DNA of 64,000 bases from the NCBI RefSeq assembly GCF_001663815.1, contig NZ_CP016027.1, forward strand, positions 1,550,001 through 1,614,000. Reading direction: 5' to 3'. The notes beneath the pieces were generated by a model, which made no database searches, was not told the origin of the DNA, and saw only the letters and a list, made by a program, of their open reading frames with translations. This document shows, piece by piece, positions 48,511-58,254 of this stretch. The stretch comes from Halothiobacillus diazotrophicus. GTDB lineage: Bacteria > Pseudomonadota > Gammaproteobacteria > Halothiobacillales > Halothiobacillaceae. Made by a program: the position numbers and the translations under genes. Within the stretch, counting starts at the first letter, position 1, and each line of letters begins with the position of its first letter.

Positions 48511-48962
48511 CCGACCGCACAAAGACACCTGCCGAACCTGAATCGGAACCACCGCGCCCGGCGCCGGTATGGAAGCGGGTCGCCGCCCTCTTCTACGACA
48601 GCCTGTTCGTCTTTGCCCTGCTGATGCTGGCGACCCTCATCGCCCTGCCCCTGAATCACGGCGAGGCCTTTCCGCAATCGGGCGGGCTGGCCTGGTTGTA
48701 CCGCGGCTATCTGCTGTTGTGGGTCGGCGCGTATTTCACGCTGTTCTGGTGCATCGGCGGCCAGACGCCGGGCATGAAGGTCTGGCATATTCGCGTCCGG
48801 TTCGACGGGCGCGACTGCCTGGGGCGCGCCACGCTACGGTTCCTGGGCGGCCTGCTCTCGATCCTCCTGGCCGGCCTGCCGTTCTGGCTGAGTCAGATCG
48901 ATCCCGAGCGACGCAGTGTGATCGACCGACGCCTCGGCAGTCGCGTCATTCGCACGCCCTAA
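48507..48962 (+). CDS. RDD family membrane protein
   Basis: This is a 151-residue protein overlapping the mfd stop by four bases (ATGA). The RDD pattern is seen in WKRVAALFYDSLFVFALLML (Arg and Asp in helix 1), helix 2 (GYLLLWVGAYFTLFWCIGGQ) with TPGMKVWHIRV after it, and a third helix (FLGGLLSILLAGLPFWLSQI). RDD proteins are small membrane proteins of mostly unknown function; some act as Na+ or Na+/K+ antiporters. An Asp/Arg-rich end (RRSVIDRRLGSRVI) is typical. Coupling to mfd is likely. Confidence 0.85.
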   Translation: MTDRTKTPAEPESEPPRPAPVWKRVAALFYDSLFVFALLMLATLIALPLNHGEAFPQSGGLAWLYRGYLLLWVGAYFTLFWCIGGQTPGMKVWHIRVRFDGRDCLGRATLRFLGGLLSILLAGLPFWLSQIDPERRSVIDRRLGSRVIRTP

Positions 48963-49014
48963 CTCATCCCACATCGGATACCCGCGCTCCCTCAATTCAA
49001 CCGGGGAATCGTCC

Positions 49015-51174
49015 TCAATCCGCACATAATCGTTCCAGCTGCCCTGCGCGTTGCACCCGACGACGCACCCCATCGGCCAGGATCGACAAGGATGGATCCG
49101 CATCGGAAGCGACCAGGGTGAAGCGGTCCCTCGCCCGCGTCAGGGCGGTGTAGATCAACTCGCGCGTCAGAATCGGGTTCGGCGCCGCCGGCAGCACGAA
49201 GACGGCATGGCCGAACTCAGATCCCTGTGCCTTGTGCACGGTCAAGGCAAACGCGGTTTCGCAGGAAGGCAACCGGTGTGGATTCAACCAGCGAATCGGC
49301 GCCGTGGGATCGTCACCGGGGAATGCCACCCGCAGGACCGGCTCGCGGCCCGCATCGTCACGATAGGGCAGCGTCAGGCCGATATCCCCGTTGGCGAGCC
49401 GCAATCCGGGCTCGTTCCGGGTCACGAGAATCGGGCGACCGGCATACCAGGCACCCTCGCGCAGACCGAACCCCGGCAATAATCCGGCGCGGTACAGGGC
49501 CTGCTCGACCAAAAGGTTGACGCCCTCGACGCCCTGCCGTCCCTGGCGCAATGCACACAGAATCTGCGTCTCCTGGTGCGCGGCGAAGATCGCACGAGCC
49601 CAGTCATCCTGCGCCGCCCCAACCATCGACGGCGGTGATTGCACCCGCTTCAGCCAGGTCGATAGCGCCTCGACCGCCAGACGAGTCAGGCCGTGCGCCT
49701 GACGGTCATCCGGCAACAGTCCGATCGCCTCGCCCGGCGATGATGCCGCTTGAAGCACCCGACGGGTGGCCGAGGCATCGCCGGCATTGATGGCCCGCGC
49801 CAGGGTACCGATGGGACTATCCGGGCCGAAGCGATGGCTGTAGCGCAGCGTCGCGATGGCCTGATCGAGAGAGGCGCCCGGCTCGGCAGCAGCCGGCAGC
49901 GATACGCCAACGGTTTGCCGAATCCATTCGACCGTTTCCGCATCATAGGGCATCTTCGCATCGGCGTGGGCACAAAGCGCGCCCAATACGGAACCGGGTT
50001 CGACCGACGCCAGCTGATCCCGATCCCCAAGCAGCACCAGCGACGTGTCGGGTGCCAGGGCTGCGAGGGTTCGGGCCATCAGTTCCTGACCGATCATGGA
50101 CGCCTCGTCGATCACCACGATGTCGGCCGGCAAATAGTTGCCCGCATGATGCACCGGGCGCGGCTGATTCGGTCGAACGCCAATCAGCCGATGCAGGGTT
50201 TCGACGGTCTGCGGCAACGTGTCTGCCAGGCGGGGATATGTCTCCGCAAATCGGGGCAGGAGGGTGACGATCTGCGCCTGGATGGACTGTTTCAGACGGG
50301 CCGCCGCCTTGCCGGTGGGCGCAGAGAGACGAATCCGCAGCGGCGGTTGCCCGGCGCGGAATGCCAGAATCTGGCGCATCAGAAGCAGCTTGACCACGGT
50401 GGTTGTCTTGCCGGTTCCCGGTCCGCCGGTAATGATCGAAAACGGTCGACGAATCGACAGCGCGCAGGCGATTTTCTGCCAATCCGGCTCGGCAGGGTCA
50501 ACCGACATGGGATCGAACAAGCGATCCAGCACCTCGCGGACATGCCGTACATCCAGGCGAGCCGACTCGGCGGACACCCGTCGACGCACCTGTTCGGCGA
50601 TGGCCTGCTCCTGCACCCAGTATCGCCGCAGGTACAGGAGACCACCATCCAGCACGAACGGAGGCGCATCGGGCAATATCGACACGCCAGCTGATTCCGG
50701 ATCACCGATGGTCGGTGGCTGCGGATCTTCAGCCAACGCGACGACGCTACGCGCATCGGCAAGGACGGCCACCCAATCCGCCAAGCGCCAACCCCGCATC
50801 AACTGGGCCGGTCGAACAGGCGGAATACCGTCCTCGGGCAGCACGCCCGATTGCGGCGGCATTTTCAGGACGGTATCGGGATCGTCCAGACAGGCGGCCA
50901 GATCGAGGCAGACGTGCCCCTGACCGGCCTGATGACTGGTCAGCACGGCGGCGAGGATCACTCGGGCGTCCGTCTCCGGGCACAGCGCCTCAAGCCATCG
51001 GCCGACCGCACGATCGACGCGGCGCATCCAACCGGCATCGACCCATTGATCCATCAATATCGCGATCGGCGGCAGCATCGCGTCGCCTGCCCTGTCGTCA
51101 CCCGCCGCACCCAGTCCCTCCTGGCTCGAGCCCTGAGGCGGGATAAAATCCAGGGACAGCTGCTCGGGACTCAT
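49015..51174 (-). CDS. recD: RecBCD enzyme subunit RecD
   Basis: RecD is the 5'-3' helicase of the RecBCD end-processing enzyme. It has 719 residues, longer than the 608 of E. coli. Helicase motifs are Walker A GGPGTGKTTTVVKLLL, DIVVIDEASMIGQELMARTL, VLLGDRDQLASVEPGSVLG and the late ETAFALTVHKAQGSEFGHAV and YTALTRARDRFTLVA. The N-terminus has a RecD-type helical domain (DARVILAAVLTSHQAGQGHV). Its start overlaps the recB stop by four bases. No recC lies next to it. Confidence 0.95.
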   Translation of the reverse strand: MSPEQLSLDFIPPQGSSQEGLGAAGDDRAGDAMLPPIAILMDQWVDAGWMRRVDRAVGRWLEALCPETDARVILAAVLTSHQAGQGHVCLDLAACLDDPDTVLKMPPQSGVLPEDGIPPVRPAQLMRGWRLADWVAVLADARSVVALAEDPQPPTIGDPESAGVSILPDAPPFVLDGGLLYLRRYWVQEQAIAEQVRRRVSAESARLDVRHVREVLDRLFDPMSVDPAEPDWQKIACALSIRRPFSIITGGPGTGKTTTVVKLLLMRQILAFRAGQPPLRIRLSAPTGKAAARLKQSIQAQIVTLLPRFAETYPRLADTLPQTVETLHRLIGVRPNQPRPVHHAGNYLPADIVVIDEASMIGQELMARTLAALAPDTSLVLLGDRDQLASVEPGSVLGALCAHADAKMPYDAETVEWIRQTVGVSLPAAAEPGASLDQAIATLRYSHRFGPDSPIGTLARAINAGDASATRRVLQAASSPGEAIGLLPDDRQAHGLTRLAVEALSTWLKRVQSPPSMVGAAQDDWARAIFAAHQETQILCALRQGRQGVEGVNLLVEQALYRAGLLPGFGLREGAWYAGRPILVTRNEPGLRLANGDIGLTLPYRDDAGREPVLRVAFPGDDPTAPIRWLNPHRLPSCETAFALTVHKAQGSEFGHAVFVLPAAPNPILTRELIYTALTRARDRFTLVASDADPSLSILADGVRRRVQRAGQLERLCAD

Positions 51175-54100
51175 GTCGCCTCCATGGCCAATACGGCCAG
51201 CGGATCCGCCCCCGGTGGGACTTCGGATTCACCACCGAGACAGCGATCGATGGCTTCGATCACGGCAACGTCCGGACAATGGGAATAAACGCCACGCCCG
51301 GGCGCCGCAACCCCGCGGACGAACAGGTAAAATGCGCCACCCATGTGCCGCGCGTAATCGTAATCGGGCACCCGATCCTGCAGATGCCGGTGAAGCGCTG
51401 TCAAATACAGGGCCATCTGCAAATCATAGCGCGCGGCCAACATCGCTTCGGTCAAGCGTTCCTGGGCATAGGCGCCATCCGTCTCACCCAGCCAGTTCGA
51501 TTTGTAGTCCAGCACGTAATACCGTCCATCGGCCTCGAAAACGAGGTCCATGAACCCCTTCAGCTGACCGGCCACCCACTGGTCGGACAACGGCGGTCTC
51601 GGCAAACCGGGATGGAAATGCGCCTGCAAAATGGCATCCAGCGCCGCGACACGCAAGGCGTCCACGGGCAGCCAGAACTCGAGTTCGATCTGGTACCGCC
51701 GTAGATCGCGCAGAGGCAGTGGCCCCGAGGCCGAGGGCAACGGCACGGACAGCGACTGCGCAATCAGCTCGGTCAACGGTTCACGCACCTCCGGCGGCGT
51801 CGTTTCCAGCCCCTCATCCGCATGGAATAACGTTGCGCAGGTCGCCCGACTGTCGAACCGGCCAAAGCCCTCTGCCCCGGCCACTTCGAACAGACGGTGC
51901 ATCAACGTACCAAACTCGGGGCCCTTGGGCAGACGACTCAAGATCACGGTTGTCGGATGGGCGGGGCCAGGCGCCGTCGAATCGACCGCCACGGAGTGCG
52001 ACGACCGGACGGTCGTTTCCTCCATGGATTCATCGACCAGGCTATCCAGACGATTGGCCTGTTCCGGCGTTTCGGGCACGGGCAATGCGGCATGCAGACT
52101 GTGCGACAAGCTACTGAAACTCGTGATCTGCCACGGACGAAAGTGCCGGGAACGCGGCGTCAAGGCCGTACCCAAGGGCGAAAGCGGCGCCTCGTAGCGG
52201 TCATTCGTTGCGACGGGGGCCGAGACAATCCGAATGTCCGAGCAAGCCGCCCAGTGCGTCAGCGCCTCGTCGAGGGTACGGGGCGGTACCGGACCCGGCG
52301 CACCCTCGCCCTGCCGCTCGGTCAGCGCGTCACCAGACGATGCCGATAATCCGAGGAGATAACCCAGCGCCGTTTCCGTCTCGGTGCCTGCCGCCTTCTT
52401 GTTGAAGGTCACCGGACCCAGCCCGACCACGCAGGCGGACTCTGCCCGCGTCAGCCCAACATAGATCAGGCGCAACCCCTCGGTCAGCTCATCATGCCGC
52501 TGTTCCGCCAGTGCCTGCGGATCCGCGCCCAGGCTCAGCACACGCGCCGACCCCACGTGACGAACCTGGGCCACATCGTCCCGCGACCGTTCGCTGGGCC
52601 GGATCAGGCAGAGGTACGGCAGATAGACCAGGGGATACTGCAACCCCTTTGCGGAATGGATCGTCGTGATCTGTACCAGATTCTCGTCCTGCTCGAGCCG
52701 CAACTCCTGTTCGGTTTCGTTGGCATCCAGAGCCTGGTGGAATCGCTGCAACAAGGCGTCGATACCGGCAAGCTGCGCCTGTTCACTCTGTGCCCAGTCC
52801 GCCAGATGCAGCAGATTCATCAACCGCCGCTCACCGGACACGGTGACCATCGGCCGGGTCAACAACCGTGCCGGAATGTCGTAATCGTGCAGCAGTCGGT
52901 AAACGGCGGCCAGGACACCCTGTCGTAGCCACAATGCCCGGTAGGTGAGGAAACGCTCGACCGCCGCATCCAGCGGATCCTCACCGGCCTCCGTCGATCT
53001 CAGGGCATCCAATTCCGCCAACGAACGGCAGAACGATCCCGTCGCCAGAGCGCTGCGGATATGGCCCAGGTGGCGCGGATCAGCCATGGCACGGAGCCAG
53101 AGCAGGAAATCCGCGGCCTCGGTCGATGCAAACAGGCGATGCCGATCCGACAGGTATACACTGCGCACGCCCCGTTGGCTCAACGCCTGCTGGATCGCCG
53201 CCGCCTGCTTGCCGTTGGACACCAGTACCGCGATATCCCGGGGCTGCAACGCCGTCCCGCCCTCCTCGACACCGGAATCGGACGGATAGAACACCGCCTG
53301 CCCCCCGGCACCCGCCTGAACACGCCGACAAATGTCGGTGGCGCATCGCGCAGCCATCTCATCGATGAACACAGACACGCCGCAGGGTTCACCCGACAGT
53401 GTCCAACCAGTCAGAGGGGGAACATCCTGGCCGTCGATCCGAAGCGTCCGCGCTCGGCCTTTCGCCGCAACAGGAATGAAAGGGAGCGCATTGCCCCCCC
53501 CGTCACGGTAGCCGAATGCGCCCCCGGGGCGCGACTCTGCCAGGGAAAAAACCTGATTGACCGCATTGACCAATCCCGGCGTCGACCGGAAGTTGTGTCC
53601 CAATGTGTAATGGCGGCCGGTGGTTGCTGTTCTGGCCTTCAGGTAACTCTGGATATCCGCCCCCCGGAATCGGTAAATGGACTGCTTGGGGTCCCCGATC
53701 AGGATGACGGTGCCCGAAGGCACCTCGTCCGTGATTCCGTAAATACGATCGAATATCCGGAACTGTAGGGGATCGGTATCCTGGAACTCATCAATCAGCG
53801 CAACGGGAAACTGCCGACACAGCGACTGGGCCAGCACATGTCCAGTGGCACCTTCCAACGCGCGATCCAGATTGACCAGCAAATCGTCAAATCCCATCTG
53901 TCCCTGCGTCTGCAGCATTACGCCGACCCGATGCCGGACCCACAAAGCGGCATGCGCAAACAGTGCCAGACGCATTTCCTCATCGAGTTCACCGGTTTGC
54001 CGCACTGCCCCATGCCAGGCGGCCACCGCCGACCAGATCGGATGATCCGGCAGCGCGAACCCCTTGTTCAGGCTCGGTCCGGCCAGGAATGCCCGGATCC

Positions 54101-55043
54101 GGGGATCGAGAGCTTCTCCGGTAGCGGCCCAGGACGCAATGCGTTCAAGCGCCATCGCCAGATCCTGCTCGGTCTTCAACACGCCATGGCTGCGCTTGTT
54201 GATGCCCAGGTGCAGTGTGGTCACCAACTCAGACAACGCCGCCGCATCGGCCTGCCAAATCTGACGGGCTGCGGATTCGAGACGCGTGAGCAAGGATTTA
54301 TGGGCGGTACCGCAGGCAAGAATGGCAGACAGATCGGCATCGCCATCGCTCACAGCGCGGTCGGCCAGCCAGATCGGCGTGTCGTCGCGCACGAGCAGGG
54401 ATCGCAGACGCCGCAGAAGCGTCTCGGGATCATCCAGCAGACGAGCGGCCAGACGCCGTTGCGCCTCGGGCAATCCATACACGTGAATGCGCCAATAATC
54501 CTGCACGCAGGTTTCCAGCACCGGAGTCATATCGGTCAAGAGCGTCTGCGCGTACAGACTCCGGCTGTGAAAAGCATGCTCGATCAGCATCCGCTGGCAC
54601 CAGCCATGAATGGTGAAGATCGCTGCTTCATCCATCCAGTCCGCCGCTTTTGCCAACCGCGCGGCGGCAATTCGACGGTCCTGCCCGTTGGGATAATCCC
54701 CTCGAAGCGTCAGAAGCAGCGGATCGACATCGGCAGGAATGGATGAATCCGGAGCGGCAAAGAGCTGTGCCGCCACATGCAGACGCGCGCGAATGCGTTC
54801 TCTGAGTTCGTCGGCCGCGGCCTGCGTAAAGGTTGCGACCAAAATCTGCGGAGGCATCAGCGGTTCAGGTTCTGCGTCGGAACAGCGGTCATGACCAAGG
54901 ATTAAGCGGAGATAGAGCACCGCAATGGTATAGGTCTTACCGGTACCGGCACTCGCCTCGATCAGGCGGCAATTCGAGAGCGGAAAGTCGAGAGCACCCA
55001 ATTCCTGGCTGCCCTCGACCGGGGGAATCTGATGAGCAGACAC
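51171..55043 (-). CDS. recB: RecBCD enzyme subunit RecB
   Basis: RecB is the 3'-5' helicase and nuclease subunit of RecBCD. It has about 1290 residues from the chosen start. The UvrD-like helicase has Walker A LIEASAGTGKTYTIAVLYLR, VALIDEFQDTDPLQFRIF, TVILIGDPKQSIYRFRGADI, LVQITTIHSAKGLQYPLVYL and LIYVGLTRAESACVVG. The C-terminal nuclease keeps its metal residues: GTLMHRLFE, GFMDLVFE and YYVLDYKSN. The start at GTG 55043 is preferred because it begins a RecB-like N-terminus and AGGTG lies about nine bases before it; a far-upstream TTG frame is less likely. A porin gene, not recC, lies upstream. Confidence 0.96.
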   Translation of the reverse strand: MSAHQIPPVEGSQELGALDFPLSNCRLIEASAGTGKTYTIAVLYLRLILGHDRCSDAEPEPLMPPQILVATFTQAAADELRERIRARLHVAAQLFAAPDSSIPADVDPLLLTLRGDYPNGQDRRIAAARLAKAADWMDEAAIFTIHGWCQRMLIEHAFHSRSLYAQTLLTDMTPVLETCVQDYWRIHVYGLPEAQRRLAARLLDDPETLLRRLRSLLVRDDTPIWLADRAVSDGDADLSAILACGTAHKSLLTRLESAARQIWQADAAALSELVTTLHLGINKRSHGVLKTEQDLAMALERIASWAATGEALDPRIRAFLAGPSLNKGFALPDHPIWSAVAAWHGAVRQTGELDEEMRLALFAHAALWVRHRVGVMLQTQGQMGFDDLLVNLDRALEGATGHVLAQSLCRQFPVALIDEFQDTDPLQFRIFDRIYGITDEVPSGTVILIGDPKQSIYRFRGADIQSYLKARTATTGRHYTLGHNFRSTPGLVNAVNQVFSLAESRPGGAFGYRDGGGNALPFIPVAAKGRARTLRIDGQDVPPLTGWTLSGEPCGVSVFIDEMAARCATDICRRVQAGAGGQAVFYPSDSGVEEGGTALQPRDIAVLVSNGKQAAAIQQALSQRGVRSVYLSDRHRLFASTEAADFLLWLRAMADPRHLGHIRSALATGSFCRSLAELDALRSTEAGEDPLDAAVERFLTYRALWLRQGVLAAVYRLLHDYDIPARLLTRPMVTVSGERRLMNLLHLADWAQSEQAQLAGIDALLQRFHQALDANETEQELRLEQDENLVQITTIHSAKGLQYPLVYLPYLCLIRPSERSRDDVAQVRHVGSARVLSLGADPQALAEQRHDELTEGLRLIYVGLTRAESACVVGLGPVTFNKKAAGTETETALGYLLGLSASSGDALTERQGEGAPGPVPPRTLDEALTHWAACSDIRIVSAPVATNDRYEAPLSPLGTALTPRSRHFRPWQITSFSSLSHSLHAALPVPETPEQANRLDSLVDESMEETTVRSSHSVAVDSTAPGPAHPTTVILSRLPKGPEFGTLMHRLFEVAGAEGFGRFDSRATCATLFHADEGLETTPPEVREPLTELIAQSLSVPLPSASGPLPLRDLRRYQIELEFWLPVDALRVAALDAILQAHFHPGLPRPPLSDQWVAGQLKGFMDLVFEADGRYYVLDYKSNWLGETDGAYAQERLTEAMLAARYDLQMALYLTALHRHLQDRVPDYDYARHMGGAFYLFVRGVAAPGRGVYSHCPDVAVIEAIDRCLGGESEVPPGADPLAVLAMEAT

Positions 55044-55141
55044 GCGTCGAGCACCTGTGACCTGGAACCATAAAGCTCGATCATACCCAAAATGACGTAT
55101 TGGAAACGACGGGATTCCATCCGGCGTTTCCAATGCCCACG

Positions 55142-55162
55142 AAAAAGGCCCCCGAAGGGGCC
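55142..55162 (-). terminator. Rho-independent terminator of the porin gene
   Basis: On the minus strand GGCCCC pairs with GGGGCC around TTCG, followed by TTTTT. It lies about 45 bases past the porin stop. Confidence 0.9.
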
Positions 55163-55206
55163 TTGACTCTATTGTTGGCGATGACCTGACTCAGGTCAGC
55201 CGAACC

Positions 55207-56307
55207 TTAGAACTTGTGCTGGATACCCAGAGAGACGGAGGACGTCTTCAGGCCGCTGGAAGAAGCGGTACCAACCGGGAAGCTGTAGTCGTGACCACCG
55301 CCCATGATGGTGTAAGTGCCATTGGTATCGTTGCTGGTCTGACCGTAGACAGCGTAAACGCTGGTCTGCTTGCTCAGCTTGTAGTCGTAACCAACGGCCC
55401 ACAGGTCACCACCGGTGTTGGTGGTGCCGCTGAAGCTGTCAGCCTTGTAGTACTGGGCCTTGATGGTGTTTGCACCGAAGCTGTATGCCGCGCCAACGCC
55501 ATAGGTCTTCAGATCCTTGCCGGAAGTGAAGCCAACGTTCTTGGCATCCATGTACAGACCCATGATCTTGAAGCCGGCGATCTTGTAGTTCGCGCCCAGA
55601 CGGTAGGCGTCGGTGCTGCGAGAAACACCAGCAGCATTCGGACCACCATGACGACGGGTTTCATACGCTGCATCCAGACCGAAGCCGGCGATGCTGTAAG
55701 AAGCGTTCATGCTCCAAGCGTTGGAGTTGTTGTAGTACGGAGCAGTCTTGGCTGACGGCGGGTTGGTGTAGTAGCTGTCGTTTGCAGCCCAGCTGTTGAT
55801 GTAGGCAACCATGGCCTTGAAGCCGGCCAGATCAGGCGTGGCATAGGCCAAAACCTGGGACGGACGCAGATCGAAGCCGGTGGTGCCGATGATGTTACGA
55901 GAGTCAGCAACGGTGTCGCCGAACAGATCGTACTTACGACCCATCATCTTCATCGGGGTGTCGTGACGACCGGTGATGACGGTACCGAAAGCGCCGGTAG
56001 CACCGATGAAGGTGTTACGCTGACCGCCCAGGCCACCTGCAGAAGCGCCGGTAGAAGCGTTCTGACCCGCGTCGATGCCGGTTTCGTACTGATAAATGAT
56101 GGACAGGCTGTCGTTGATCTTCTCTTTGCCCTTGATACCGATGCGGGAAGAGTTGGATGAGAAACCGCCAGTGGTAGCAGCGTGGTTGTCACCGCCAACG
56201 AAATCGTAGGATACGTGGAACTTGCCGTACAGGGTGGTGTCGGCCATAGCGGCGGCCGGAGCAACCAGGGCTGCGGCGACTGCGAATGCGATGATATTCT
56301 TTTTCAT
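55207..56307 (-). CDS. Gram-negative general porin
   Basis: This 366-residue outer-membrane porin has a signal peptide (MKKNIIAFAVAAALVAPAAA, cleavage after AMA) and starts DTTLYGKFHVSYDFVG. NSSRIGIKGKEKINDSLSII and IYQYETGIDAGQ are typical of trimeric porins of Proteobacteria. RNTFIGATGAFGTVITGRHD belongs to the loop-3 constriction region. It ends in aromatic Phe (LGIQHKF), the barrel assembly signal. GGAG lies nine bases before the ATG. It probably allows diffusion of small anions or solutes; specificity cannot be read. Confidence 0.95.
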   Translation of the reverse strand: MKKNIIAFAVAAALVAPAAAMADTTLYGKFHVSYDFVGGDNHAATTGGFSSNSSRIGIKGKEKINDSLSIIYQYETGIDAGQNASTGASAGGLGGQRNTFIGATGAFGTVITGRHDTPMKMMGRKYDLFGDTVADSRNIIGTTGFDLRPSQVLAYATPDLAGFKAMVAYINSWAANDSYYTNPPSAKTAPYYNNSNAWSMNASYSIAGFGLDAAYETRRHGGPNAAGVSRSTDAYRLGANYKIAGFKIMGLYMDAKNVGFTSGKDLKTYGVGAAYSFGANTIKAQYYKADSFSGTTNTGGDLWAVGYDYKLSKQTSVYAVYGQTSNDTNGTYTIMGGGHDYSFPVGTASSSGLKTSSVSLGIQHKF

Positions 56308-56369
56308 CCGATCGATCTCCAATGAGTTTTGAGATTACAAGATTCCCCAGCAATCTGGGTACCCCGGCA

Positions 56370-56397
56370 ATAGTAGCCGGATGTCGGATTGACACAA
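56370..56397 (-). promoter_or_regulatory. candidate promoter of the porin gene
   Basis: On the minus strand TTGTGT (56397-56392) and TACTAT (56375-56370) are separated by 16 bases, about 60 bases upstream of the start. A small hairpin (CCCAG ATTG CTGGG) lies in the leader. The boxes are only partial matches to the consensus. Confidence 0.35.
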
Positions 56398-56544
56398 GCC
56401 GCAACGAACTTTTTTACAACAAGCCGACTATTTTTTGTTGCTGCATTGCAACACGCAGAACGCTCGCGCCCCATTAGCGCGCACCAGAATCACGCTCTAT
56501 CCCCATTCGGCAGCAATTGTCACCCGGCCCGCGCATGGGCGGCT

Positions 56545-58059
56545 TCACAGATACTCGAGTTCGAAATCCACCATTTCCAGGTAACCGCGCTCCAGCTCGA
56601 GATCCATGGCCGTCAAGGGATGCGCTTCCAGCCAACCCTCCGGAAACCGGATACTGAGCGACTGCTTTTTCGCCTGCAGCTTCAAATTCGGCACATGGGA
56701 GCGCAGCGATCGATCCCGATGAAGCAGCACCGCGAGGCGAAGAACCACTGCCAAGCGGACCACCTGCCCGCGTAGGCTTTCCTCGACCATTTCGAAACGC
56801 TGCGGCTTCATTTTGCGCCGATGGACATGCACCAGACTGGCGATAATGGTTTGCGCGGCGCGGGTCAATCCCGGCATATCGGCGTAATTCAGTATGTACG
56901 CGCCATGATGGTGATAACCGGAATGACTGACGGCCAGACCGATTTCGTGAAGACGCGCGGCGATTTCCAACCAGACCGAGTAGCGCGGTGCCTCGATTGC
57001 ATCCGGGGCACTGCGCAGATCCCAGGCATCCGCCACCTGACCGAACAGCATCCGCGCGGAACGCGCCACGCGATCGGCATGGGCCATGTCAATGGTGAAC
57101 AGGTGCTGCAGGCGCTGCACGGTGGCGGCCCGGATGTCGTCATGATCGCTACGGTCCAGCCAGTCGTAGACCAGGCCTTCTCTCAGCGCACCGTCGCTGA
57201 TATGCATCCGCTCGATTTCCAGCGCGGAGAACACGGCCTGCATGGCAATCAATCCGCCCACGAATACCGGCTTGCGATCCTCCGACAGCCCGGCCAGATC
57301 CAGCTTATCGAGTGACCCTGCCTTGAGCACCGCCGCATGAATCTGAGCCAACCCCTCGGCGGTAATGCTGCCGTCCCCCCAACCGTTGGCCTCCGCGACG
57401 GCGGCTAGAGATCGGGCCGTTCCGGAGCTGCCCACGGCACGCGCCCAGCCCACATCGAGATACGCCCCCTTATAGGGACTCAGTTCGAGCTCGGCCCGCG
57501 TCTTCGCTCGGGCGAGTCGCGAAGCGGAGAACACACCATCGGAAAAGAACTCCCGCATCAAGGCGACACAACCGATCGGAGCGCTTTCCATCTTATCCGG
57601 GGTCGTTCCACGGCCCAGAATGAGCTCGGTCGATCCGCCACCGATATCCACGACCAACCGAACACCATCGATCGGAATGTCGCTCTGCGCAACCCCCAGA
57701 TACACGAGTCGGGCCTCTTCCCTGCCCGCAATGATCTCAATGGGGTGTCCGATCGCCTTTTCGCCCCGTCTTATGAATTCAGCCCCATTTTTTGCCGCGC
57801 GCAACGTATTCGTTCCCACGATACGTACGCTGCCCCGGGGCATGCCGGCCAATCGCTGTCCGAAGCGAGTCAGGCTGGCCAGGCCTCGTTCAATGGCTTC
57901 CTCAGAAAGATATCCGTCCTCTTGCAAGCCGCCGGCCAGACGGACCATGTCCTTCATCCGATCCACGACCTGCACTTGTCCAGCATGAATCCGGGCCACC
58001 AGCATGTGAAAACTGTTGGACCCGAGGTCAACGGCGGCTACCAGCGTTTCGTCTTGCAT
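56545..58059 (-). CDS. ppx: exopolyphosphatase (Ppx/GppA family)
   Basis: This 504-residue protein belongs to the ASKHA-fold phosphatases that remove terminal phosphates from polyphosphate, or gamma phosphate from pppGpp. Signatures are AAVDLGSNSFHMLVARI, VRIVGTNTLRAAKN, IIAGREEARLVYLGV, LVVDIGGGSTELILG, VGSSGTARSLAAVAE and the later HEIGLAVSHSGYHHHGAYIL, the HD-like helical end found in Ppx and GppA. Whether it is Ppx or GppA cannot be decided; the length fits Ppx. The ATG at 58059 gives the family N-terminus; the frame is open 10 codons further. Confidence 0.9.
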   Translation of the reverse strand: MQDETLVAAVDLGSNSFHMLVARIHAGQVQVVDRMKDMVRLAGGLQEDGYLSEEAIERGLASLTRFGQRLAGMPRGSVRIVGTNTLRAAKNGAEFIRRGEKAIGHPIEIIAGREEARLVYLGVAQSDIPIDGVRLVVDIGGGSTELILGRGTTPDKMESAPIGCVALMREFFSDGVFSASRLARAKTRAELELSPYKGAYLDVGWARAVGSSGTARSLAAVAEANGWGDGSITAEGLAQIHAAVLKAGSLDKLDLAGLSEDRKPVFVGGLIAMQAVFSALEIERMHISDGALREGLVYDWLDRSDHDDIRAATVQRLQHLFTIDMAHADRVARSARMLFGQVADAWDLRSAPDAIEAPRYSVWLEIAARLHEIGLAVSHSGYHHHGAYILNYADMPGLTRAAQTIIASLVHVHRRKMKPQRFEMVEESLRGQVVRLAVVLRLAVLLHRDRSLRSHVPNLKLQAKKQSLSIRFPEGWLEAHPLTAMDLELERGYLEMVDFELEYL

Positions 58060-58254
58060 GTTTTGTATCCGAGGATCTGTATGACCCACGCATTATCGCC
58101 ATCGTTGCGCATCGAAACAATTTCAATGCACGCGGCGCCACTACTTGATCGAAGCATTCATGAGTCTGTCATGCCGAAAGCGCACTATAAAATCGATCTA
58201 ATAACACCCACCTGCCAGCCGATCCCTTTGCATGGCGCATAGGGGGGATATGTG

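Noticed and set aside
45640-48552. 970-codon open frame antisense to mfd
   Set aside because: Composition is Gly/Gln/Val/Asp-rich and low in recognisable motifs, while the opposite strand is a full-length Mfd.
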